Positions 17,649-26,100 of a DNA stretch of 64,000 bases are shown piece after piece (position 1 is the stretch's first letter; every line of letters starts with the position of its first letter). The notes beneath the pieces were generated by a model. That model was not told where the DNA came from. It did no database searches and was given only the letters and a program-made list of their open reading frames with translations. The translations under genes and the position numbers were made by a program. Origin of the DNA: Streptomyces sp. NRRL F-5123 (GTDB lineage: Bacteria > Actinomycetota > Actinomycetes > Streptomycetales > Streptomycetaceae); the NCBI RefSeq assembly GCF_000721495.1, contig NZ_JOHY01000045.1, positions 41,678 to 105,677 on the forward strand. Reading direction: 5' to 3'.

Positions 17649-17800
17649 TCACGCCCCGGCGAGCCCGCCGGTCAGCCCGCCGAGGTGGCAGAGCCGGCTC
17701 ACGCCGGGCGTGCCGGGGACGGCGACCGTGAGCATGTGGACGAAGGTGCCCGCCATGGCGAGGCCGATCGCGGCGGGGGAGGGCCGTCGGGCGCCACGCC
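17649..17800 (-). pseudogene. C-terminal fragment of a rhomboid-like membrane protein
   Basis: On the minus strand a frame ending at TGA 17649-17651 reads IGLAMAGTFVHML, then SRLCHLGGLTGGLAGA. The HLGG-G motif and flanking hydrophobic stretch resemble the last helix of rhomboid-type proteins. Upstream of about 17800 the match is lost. Nothing else coding is seen in 17511-18040 apart from the regulatory motifs near 17966. Confidence 0.35.
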
Positions 17801-17965
17801 GCGGCTCCGGGGGCGAATCTCGGCCCGTGGCCCGCGAACCGTTCCTCCTGGTCGGTCAGGGGTCGACCGGTGGTGGCGACCCGTCAGGAGCGGTCGGCGC
17901 CGCCTGCGTGAGGGTGCCCGGGAGGCGTCGTACGGCGGTTCGCGGCCGAATCTTGACCCCCTAGT

Positions 17966-18001
17966 TGGTCTATGCCAATCTTGCCGTCAGGTCTGGACCA
18001 A
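17966..18001 (+). promoter_or_regulatory. Two dre-like sites upstream of the NRPS cluster
   Basis: TGGTCTATGCCA (17966-17977) matches the DasR core TGGTCTAGACCA at 10 of 12 positions. AGGTCTGGACCA (17989-18000) is identical to the chitinase promoter repeats at 5039 and 5055. They lie 48-82 bp before the acyl-AMP ligase start, with a TTGACC hexamer just upstream (17953-17958). Control by the amino-sugar regulator DasR is inferred. Confidence 0.65.
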
Positions 18002-18047
18002 GTGTCATTCGGGGGCGCTCGGAGCCGGCCGGAGAGGCCCGGGGGAA

Positions 18048-19604
18048 GTGGCAAGCTCCATACAGCACAGCAGGGTCGGCACCCGATTCGACGCGCCGGC
18101 GCAGGCCCGGGACGCCCCGCCGGGACCGGACCCCGCGGACGGGCGGACGGTGCACGGACTGCTCGACCTGCGGGCCGCGGCGCAGCCGGACCGGACGGCG
18201 ATCAGCACCGACACCGGCACCGGGCTGACCTTCGCCCAGTGGCGGGAGCGGTCCCTCTCGGTCGCGAGGGCGCTGGTCGCCCGCGGCGTGCGGCCCGGCG
18301 ACCGGGTGGCCCTGGTGTTCGGACTGCGCGACTGGCCGGACTACGCCGTGCACTACTGCGCGGTGACCAGGGCGGGCGCGGTCGCGGTGCCGGTCTCGGA
18401 CGGGCGCCCGGCGGAAGCGACCGGGGGACTGCTGGAGCACTGCGGCGCCGTCGGCGTGATCGCCGGGGCCGCCGGTGAGTTGCCGGCCGGCCCCTGGTGG
18501 ACGGCCCGGACCGCCGATCTCGCCGCCGACGGACCCTTCCCGGTCGACCTGCCCACGATCGGACCGGACGACGCGGCCCAGGTGCTCTACACCTCCGGCA
18601 CCACCGGAAAGCCGATGGGCGTGCTCGCCACCCACGGCAACGTGGTGCACGGGACCAGGCCGGCCGCCCGGCACCGGCCCCTGAAGCACTCCGAGGAATT
18701 CCTGCACGCCTTCGCCGTCGGCACCAACGCCGGCCAGACCATGCTGGTCAACGCGCTCGACGCGCACCCGGCCGCGCTGGTGGCCACCCGCTTCACCCCA
18801 GCCCGGTTCGCCCGGCTGATCGAGCAGCGGTCGGTGGGCAGCGTCTTCGTGGTCCCGGCGATGGCCGCCGAACTGCTCAACGCCGGGGTGCAGCAGCGCC
18901 ACGACCTCTCCTGCGTCCGGCTCCTCGGCTCCACCGCCGCCGCGCTGCCGCCCAGCGTGGCCACCGCGCTGACCGAGGCCTTCCCGAACGCCACCGTGGT
19001 CAACTACTACACCTCCACCGAGGCGGCGCCCGCGCAGACCGCGATGGTCTTCGACCCGGCCCGCCCCACCGCGCTGGGCCTGGCCGCGCGCGGATCGGTG
19101 ATGGTGGCGGACCCCGACGGCCGCCCGCTGCCGCCGGGGGAGACCGGCGACGTGCACCTGCGCTCGCCCGCCGCCCAGCGCGCGTACTACGGCGACGGCG
19201 CGGCCGGCGCGCGGGTCTTCCGGGCCGGCTGGGTGCGGATGGGCGACGTCGGCTACCTGGACCGGGACGGCTACCTGCACCTGGTCGACCGCGAGTCCGA
19301 CGTGATCAAGTCCGGTGCCTACAAGGTCTCCACGCTCCAGGTGGAAGCGGTGCTGCTGGAACACCCGGCGGTCGCCGACGCGGCGGTGGTCGGCGTGCCG
19401 CACCCCGTACTCGGCATGAGCGTCGGGGCCGCGGTCGTACCGGCCGACACCGCCGCCTTCGACCCGGCCGAGCTGCGCACCTACCTCGCCGGCCGGCTGG
19501 CCGCGCACGAGATCCCCGGCCGGATCCTCACCCTGGACGTCCTGCCGCGCAACGAGGCGGGCAAGCCGCTCAAACGGGTCGTACGCGAACTGCTCGCCGG
19601 CTGA
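18048..19604 (+). CDS. Acyl-AMP/CoA ligase of the NRPS cluster
   Basis: This encodes a 518-residue ANL-superfamily enzyme. The P-loop-like A3 motif YTSGTTGKPMG (about 181-191), an YYTSTEAAPA motif, the hinge VDRESDVIKSGAYKVS and the C-terminal catalytic Lys region NEAGKPLKR (about 502-510) are all present. It should activate a carboxylic acid with ATP and pass it to CoA or to the free carrier protein at 22806. The start is GTG 18048, with GGAGAGG about 10 nt upstream; no ATG fits. It is the first gene of the run of same-strand NRPS genes. The acid (fatty, aryl or other) cannot be read with confidence. Confidence 0.85.
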   Translation: MASSIQHSRVGTRFDAPAQARDAPPGPDPADGRTVHGLLDLRAAAQPDRTAISTDTGTGLTFAQWRERSLSVARALVARGVRPGDRVALVFGLRDWPDYAVHYCAVTRAGAVAVPVSDGRPAEATGGLLEHCGAVGVIAGAAGELPAGPWWTARTADLAADGPFPVDLPTIGPDDAAQVLYTSGTTGKPMGVLATHGNVVHGTRPAARHRPLKHSEEFLHAFAVGTNAGQTMLVNALDAHPAALVATRFTPARFARLIEQRSVGSVFVVPAMAAELLNAGVQQRHDLSCVRLLGSTAAALPPSVATALTEAFPNATVVNYYTSTEAAPAQTAMVFDPARPTALGLAARGSVMVADPDGRPLPPGETGDVHLRSPAAQRAYYGDGAAGARVFRAGWVRMGDVGYLDRDGYLHLVDRESDVIKSGAYKVSTLQVEAVLLEHPAVADAAVVGVPHPVLGMSVGAAVVPADTAAFDPAELRTYLAGRLAAHEIPGRILTLDVLPRNEAGKPLKRVVRELLAG

Positions 19605-19749
19605 CCGCCACCCACCCACCTCTTCCGCCGCCCGCCACCCCATTTCATCTCGTCCCACCTCTCACGCGCGGCCGCCGCGCCCTCCGGCGATGGCGCACGC
19701 CCCGCGCCGCCGCTCCTCACGGATTCCCGACAGCGAAGCGAGTCCTTCC

Positions 19750-22700
19750 ATGCCCGAACCCAGTGCCACCGTGCTCCCGGCAAGCCTTCCGCAGCAGGGC
19801 GTCTGGCTGACCGAGCGGCTCGACGCCGCCCGCACGAGCTACCACCTCCCGCTGCGGATCGGCTTCGACCGCGTCGACCCCGCGGCCCTGCGCGCCGCCT
19901 GCGCGGCCGTCGTCGCCCGCCACCCCGCGCTGCGCGGCGCCCTCGCCGAACGCGACGGGGTCGTCGCGCTCCACCGCGCGCAGGCCGACGTCGTCCTGGC
20001 CGAGAGCGCCGCCGCGGACGGCCCGGCCGCGCTGGACAAGCTGATCGAGGAGGAGGCGACCCGCCCCTTCGTGCTGGAGACCGGGCCGCTCGCCCGCTTC
20101 ACCCTCTTCCACGGCCCGGACGGCGCCGCCGACCTGCTGTTCGTCGCCCACCACGCCGTCTTCGACGGCATGTCCAAGGACGTCCTGGTCCACGACCTGG
20201 CCGCCGCGTACAACGCGGCCGTCGCGGGCGCGCCCGCGGACCTCGGAACGGCGGACCCCGAGCGGCCCGCGGAACCCGGTCCGGAGCTCGTCCGGGCCGC
20301 CGCCGACTGGTTCGGCCCGCGCTGGACGGACTCGGCCGACCTGCTGCTGCCGGGCCTGCGGCGGGCAGCGCAGGGCGTCGGCCCGGGCGCGGCCACCGGC
20401 CGCCGGCTGGACGCCGAGGCGCTCGCCGCGGCCGCCGGCGCGTGCGGGGTGAGCAGCTTCGAGTTCCTGCTCGCCGCCGTGCACACCCTGCTGCGGCGCT
20501 ACGGCAACACCGGCGTCCCGGTGGCCGTGGCCCTGTCCACCCGGCCCCCGGGACCGGCGCGCGAGATCGGCCTGTTCGTCAACGAACTGCCGCACCACCC
20601 GCCCACCTTCGCGGCGTCGCCGTCCTTCCGCGACTTCGCCCTCGGGGTGCGGGCCGGGCTGCGTGAGCTGTACCGCTTCCGCGCGGTGCCCTTCGCCCCG
20701 GCCGTCGGCGGCCTCACCCCCCGGGTCGGCCTCACCCCGGTGTCCTTCGGCTACCGGCGCCGCGGACCGGAGCCCGCCTTCACCGGGACCGCGAGCCGCG
20801 TCGACTGGATGATGTTCAACGGGACCGCCCGCAGCACCCTGCACATCCAGGTGGTGGACTCGGCGGACGGCTGCGAACTCAGCCTCCAGTACGACCCTTC
20901 GGTGATCGCGCCGGAGACCGCCGAGCGGATCGCCGGACACCTGGAGACGCTGCTCGCCGCCGCGGTCGCCGGCCCGGACACCGGCGTGGACGCGCTGCCG
21001 CTGCTCGGCGCGGACGAGCTGCGGCAGGTCACCGAGGACTGGAACGACACCGCCCGCGACTACCCGGCCGACCGGACCGTCCTCGACCTGTTCGACGCGC
21101 GGGCCGCCGCCCGCCCCGACGCCGTCGCCGTCACCGCGCCCGACGCCGAGCTGACGTACGCCCAGCTCCGCGACCGGTCGGCGGAGCTGGCCGGGCGACT
21201 GGCCGCCGCCGGGGTCGCCCCCGGCAGCCTGGTGGGGGTGCACCTGGCGCGCACCTCGGCGCTGCCCGTCGCGCTGCTCGCCGTCCTCAGGGCCGGTGCC
21301 GGATACCTGCCGCTCGACCCCGGGTACCCCCAGGAGCGGCTGGCGCTGGTGCTCGCCGACTCCGGCGCCGCGCTGCTGCTGGCCGACGGCGAGCCCGCCG
21401 CAGCGGTGGCGGCCGCCGCGCCCGCCGTGCTGCGGCTGGACCTGCCCGCCGGACCGGCGGAGCCCGCGGAGCGGCCGCTGCCCGCGCCGGGCCCGCAGGA
21501 CCGCGCGTACGTCCTCTACACCTCCGGCTCGACCGGCGGCCCCAAGGGCGTGTCCGTCGGCCACCGCGCCCTGGTCAACCTGCTCAGCTCCTTCGCCGAC
21601 CGGCTCGGCTCGACCGAGCGGGACCGCTGGCTCGGCCTGACCTCGCTCTCCTTCGACATCGCCGGGCTGGAACTCTTCCTCCCGCTGGTGACCGGCGCCC
21701 GGCTGGTGCTGGCCGGCGACGGACTCGCCGTCGACGGGCCCGGGCTGGGCGAGCTGATCCGCCGCGAGCAGGTCAGCCATGTGCAGGCCACCCCGTCCGG
21801 CTGGCGGGTGCTGCTCACCGCCGGGAGCCTGCCGGAAGGGCTGACCGCCCTCGTCGGCGGCGAGGCCCTGCCGCTGCCGCTCGCCCGCGAGCTGCGCGGC
21901 CGGGTGGACCGGCTGCTCAACGTGTACGGGCCCACCGAGACCACGGTCTGGTCCACCTGCGCGGAGTTGCCGCCGCTGCCCGGGACCGTCACCATCGGCC
22001 GCCCCGTCGCCAACACCCGCGCCTACGTCCTCGACCCGCAGGGCCGCCCCGCGCCCGTGGGGATCCCCGGCGAACTCCACCTGGCCGGTGACGGCGTGGC
22101 GCAGGGCTACCTGCACCGGCCGGAGCTGACCGCCGAGCGGTTCGTCGCCGACCCCTACGGCGGCGGCCGGATGTACCGCACCGGGGACCTGGCGGCCTGG
22201 ACCGAGGACGGCGAGCTGGACTTCCTGGGCCGGCTGGACGACCAGGTGAAGATCCGCGGCCACCGGATCGAGCTGGGCGAGATCGAGTCCGCACTGCTGG
22301 AGCACCCGGCGGTCACCGCGGCAGCGGTGGCCGTCGACACCGGCCAGGACGGCGAGCAGCGGCTGGCCGGCTACCTGGTGGCCGCGGCCGGGCCCGCCCC
22401 CGCCGCCGCCGAGCTGCGCGCGCACCTGGGCCGGACGCTGCCCGGCGCGATGATCCCGCAGGTCTTCGTGGCGCTGCCCGCGCTGCCGCTCACGCCCAAC
22501 GGCAAGCTCGACCGGCGCGCGCTGCCCGCGCCGCCCCCCGCCGAAGCCGCCGCCGGGCCGCACGACCTGCCGGCCGCGCCCGCCGGCGACCCGGTGGAGG
22601 CCGAGCTGTGCGCGATCTGCTCCGAGGTGCTCGGCATCCCCGACATCGGCACGGACGAGGACCTCTTCGACATCGGCGCGCACTCCCTCAGCTTCATCCA

Positions 22701-22809
22701 GATCGCGGCCCGGATCCGCAAGTCCTTCGACGTCGACCTCGACCTGGAGATCTTCTTCGACGTGACGACCGTGGCCGGGCTCGCCGCAGCCGTGAAGGAG
22801 CAGCAGTGA
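19750..22809 (+). CDS. NRPS module C-A-T, Gly-like adenylation pocket
   Basis: This encodes a 1,019-residue synthetase. The condensation domain (about 1-440) has the active-site motif HHAVFDG near residue 134. The adenylation domain (about 450-940) has YTSGSTGGPKG near 590 and the A10 Lys in NGKLDRR. The carrier domain has Ser979 in GAHSLSF, where GGHSL is usual. Hand alignment with GrsA gives the pocket DILQVGVVWK, close to the known Gly code DILQLGLIWK. The start is uncertain: ATG 19750 matches where C domains begin but has no strong ribosome site; ATG 19690 is the alternative. The stop overlaps the next gene (GTGA). Confidence 0.9.
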   Translation: MPEPSATVLPASLPQQGVWLTERLDAARTSYHLPLRIGFDRVDPAALRAACAAVVARHPALRGALAERDGVVALHRAQADVVLAESAAADGPAALDKLIEEEATRPFVLETGPLARFTLFHGPDGAADLLFVAHHAVFDGMSKDVLVHDLAAAYNAAVAGAPADLGTADPERPAEPGPELVRAAADWFGPRWTDSADLLLPGLRRAAQGVGPGAATGRRLDAEALAAAAGACGVSSFEFLLAAVHTLLRRYGNTGVPVAVALSTRPPGPAREIGLFVNELPHHPPTFAASPSFRDFALGVRAGLRELYRFRAVPFAPAVGGLTPRVGLTPVSFGYRRRGPEPAFTGTASRVDWMMFNGTARSTLHIQVVDSADGCELSLQYDPSVIAPETAERIAGHLETLLAAAVAGPDTGVDALPLLGADELRQVTEDWNDTARDYPADRTVLDLFDARAAARPDAVAVTAPDAELTYAQLRDRSAELAGRLAAAGVAPGSLVGVHLARTSALPVALLAVLRAGAGYLPLDPGYPQERLALVLADSGAALLLADGEPAAAVAAAAPAVLRLDLPAGPAEPAERPLPAPGPQDRAYVLYTSGSTGGPKGVSVGHRALVNLLSSFADRLGSTERDRWLGLTSLSFDIAGLELFLPLVTGARLVLAGDGLAVDGPGLGELIRREQVSHVQATPSGWRVLLTAGSLPEGLTALVGGEALPLPLARELRGRVDRLLNVYGPTETTVWSTCAELPPLPGTVTIGRPVANTRAYVLDPQGRPAPVGIPGELHLAGDGVAQGYLHRPELTAERFVADPYGGGRMYRTGDLAAWTEDGELDFLGRLDDQVKIRGHRIELGEIESALLEHPAVTAAAVAVDTGQDGEQRLAGYLVAAAGPAPAAAELRAHLGRTLPGAMIPQVFVALPALPLTPNGKLDRRALPAPPPAEAAAGPHDLPAAPAGDPVEAELCAICSEVLGIPDIGTDEDLFDIGAHSLSFIQIAARIRKSFDVDLDLEIFFDVTTVAGLAAAVKEQQ

Positions 22810-23141
22810 CCGACGACTTGAGCACCCCTGCGGCCGTCCGCGCACCGTCCCTGCTCGCGGTGCTCGCCGACATGACGGCCGAGGCGAGCGACGACGCCGT
22901 GACCGCCGCCGAACTGCTGGCCGCCCCCGGCACCCCCTTCGTCGCGATGGGCCTCGGCTCGCTCGCCCAACTCCGCCTGGTGGACGCGGTGGAGGGGCGC
23001 TACGGGGTCTTCCTCGACCTGGACCAGGGCGACTTCCTCGACAACCTCCAGGCGCTCGCCGCCCACCTGGTGGCCGACCACGGGGTGGCCGAGCAGCCCG
23101 CGGACGGGCACGGCGCGGACGGACCGGGGGAGCGCGGATGA
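22806..23141 (+). CDS. Free-standing acyl/peptidyl carrier protein
   Basis: This encodes a 111-residue protein starting at GTG 22806, overlapping the upstream NRPS stop by 4 nt and the downstream ATG at 23138 by 4 nt. The central FVAMGLGSLAQLRLVD matches the phosphopantetheine attachment helix, with Ser52 as the modified residue (LGSL in place of LGxDSL). It probably holds the acid activated by the ligase, or shuttles an aminoacyl group between modules. Its position between two megasynthase genes, with overlaps on both sides, implies co-translation. Confidence 0.8.
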   Translation: MTDDLSTPAAVRAPSLLAVLADMTAEASDDAVTAAELLAAPGTPFVAMGLGSLAQLRLVDAVEGRYGVFLDLDQGDFLDNLQALAAHLVADHGVAEQPADGHGADGPGERG

Positions 23142-26100
23142 GCGACACCCGACCGCAGCCCGCCGGCTGGTCCGACGCCAAGCGCGCCCTGCTCGCCCAG
23201 CGGCTGCGCGGCGCCGCCGCACCCGTCCAGGTGGTCGCACCCCGCTCGGCCGGCACCGTGCCGCCGCTGTCCAGCGGGCAGGAACGGCTGTGGTTCATGG
23301 AGCAGTTCGCACCCGGCGGGGCCGCCTACGCGCTGGCCCCCGCCCGCCGGCTGCGCGGCCCGCTCGACCGCACCGCGCTGGACGCGGCGCTCACCGACCT
23401 GGTGGCGCGGCACGAGGCGCTGCGGATGACCTTCCCCGCCACCGAGGACGGCGCCGCCGAACTCCGCATCGCCGAACCCGGGCCGACCGCCGCGCGGTTC
23501 ACCGACCTCGCCGCCCTGCCCGAGCCCGCGGCCCGGGCCGCCGAGCTGATCGGCGAGCGGGCCGCGGAACCGTTCGACCTGGCCGCCGGGCCGCTGCTGC
23601 GCGCCGAGCTGCTCCGGCTCGGCGCCGAGGAGCACGTACTGGCGCTGGTCATGCACCACATCATCACGGACGGCTGGTCGGTCGACATCCTGCACCGCGA
23701 ACTGGACGCGCTGTACGCTGCCCGCGCGGACGGCACACCGTCCGGACTCGCCCCGCTCGCCGTACAGTTCGGCGACTACGCGGTCTGGCAGCGGGAACGG
23801 CTGGACAGCGGCGCACTGGCCGCCGACCGGGCGTACTGGCGGACCGCCCTGGACGGCGTGCCCGCGCTCGACCTGCCCGCCGACCGGCCCCGGCCGCCCG
23901 TGCTCACCTTCGCGGGCGCCGCACACGCCTTCCACTGGGACCGCCGGCTCACCGGCAGGATCGCGGAGGTCTCCCGCGCGTACGGCGCCTCGACGTACAT
24001 GACCGTGCTCGCCGGCTACCAGGCCCTGCTCTCCCGGCTCGGCGGACAGCGGGACTTCGCGGTCGGCTCGCCGGTCGCGGGCCGGCTGCACCGCGAACTC
24101 GAAGGCGTAGTGGGCGCGTTCGTCAACATGCTGCCGATCCGGGCCCGGCTGGAGGAGGGGATGGGCTTCGGCCGGCTGCTCAGCCGGGTGCGGGAGACCA
24201 CCCTGGACGCGTACGCACACCAGGAGGTGCCCTTCGAGCAGATGGTCGCCGACCTGGACGTCACGCGCGACGTCAGCCGGTCCGCCGTCTTCCAGACCAC
24301 CTTCGCCTTCCAGAACTACGGCGAGCGCGGCGCGGCGGCGCCGCCCGCCGGGCCCGAGGGCTTCGGCTACGCCGCCACCTCCACGCACTTCGACCTGGCC
24401 CTCTACCTGAGCGAGCAACCGGACGGCCTGCACGGGCTGTTCACCTACCGCACCGACCTCTTCGACGAGGCCACCGTCGTCCGTCTCGCCGAGCGCTTCG
24501 AAATGCTGCTGGACGCCGCGCTGGCCGACCCGGACCGCCCGGTGGACGAGCTGCCGCTGGTCACCGGGCAGGAGCGGGAGCAGCTGGCCGCCTGGTCGGC
24601 CGGTCCCGAACTGCCCGCGGGCGGGCCGGAGACGCTTCCCCGGATGCTGGCACGCGCCGCGGCGGAGCACCCCGACCGCCCCGCGCTGGTCTTCGAGGAC
24701 CGGTCGCTGACCTACCGTCAACTCGACCGTCGGGCCAACGGGCTGGCGCGGCGGCTGCGCGCCCTCGGCGTCGGACCGGACGACCGGGTCGCGATCTGCC
24801 TGGAGCAGTCTCCCGACCTGGCCGCCGCCCTCGTCGGCGTGCTGAAAGCCGGCGGCGCCTACCTGCCGCTCGACCCCGAGCAGCCGCCCGCCCGGCTGGC
24901 CCACCTGGTCGCCGACGCACAGGCCGCCGTGCTGATCACCGACTCGGTGCTGCGCGAGCGCTTCCCCGGCTACCAGGGCGCGGAACTGCTGCTGGACGGC
25001 GAGCCGTTCGAGGAGTGCGACGACCCGCCCGCCGAGCTCTGCGGACCCGACGACCTGGCCTACGTCGTCTACACCTCCGGCTCCACGGGCCTGCCCAAGG
25101 GCGTCGCCGTCCAGCACCGGCAGATCCTCAACTACCTCACCGGCGTGGGGGAGCGGCTGCGCATCGAGCCGGGCGGCCGCTACGGGCTGCTCCAGTCGCT
25201 GTCCTTCGACTTCAGCCTCACGATGCTCTACCTGGCCCTCGGCAGCGGCGGCACCCTCCATCTGCTGCCGCGCCGGATCTCCGGCGCCGAACTGGCCGAG
25301 CAGGTCGAGTCGCTGGCGCTCGACTACCTGAAGATGACGCCGTCGCACCTGGCCGCCCTGACCGCCGACGCCCCCGTCGAGCGGCTGCTGCCGCGCCGCG
25401 CGCTGGTGCTGGGCGGCGAGGCGTCCAGCTGGGCGTGGGCCGCCGAACTGGCCGCCGCCGGGCGGTGCGCGGTCTTCAACCACTACGGGCCGACCGAGGC
25501 GACCGTGGGCGTCTGCGTCTTCGAGGTCGGCCCCGAGTCCGGCCCGGGCAACACCCCCATCGGCACCCCGCTCGCGGGCGCCCGCTGCCTGGTCCTGGAC
25601 CGCGCGATGCGCCCGGTGCCGCCCGGCGTCACCGGCGAACTCCACCTGGGCGGCGACCGGTTGGCCCGCGGCTACCTCGGCCGCCCCGACCTCACCGCCG
25701 AGCGCTTCACCGCCGACCCGGAAGGCGGCGGCCGGCTCTACCGCACCGGCGACCTGGCCCGCTGGCGTCCCGACGGCACCCTGGACTACCTCGGCCGCGC
25801 CGACGACCAGATCAAGGTGCGCGGCTACCGCGTCGAACCCGGCGAGATCGAGGCCGCGCTGGCCGAACTGCCCGGCGTCACGCAGGCGGTGGTGGTCAGC
25901 CGCGGCGAGGGCGTACGGCAGAACCTGGTCGGCTACCTGGAGCGCCCCGGCGCCACCGAGCCGCTCGCTCCGGCCGGGGTGCGGGCCCGGCTGCTGGAGG
26001 TGCTGCCCGACTACATGGTCCCGGCGCGGTACGTGGAGCTGGAGCGGCTGCCGCTGCAGGCCCACGGCAAGGTCGACCGCCGCAAGCTGCCCGAGCCCGA

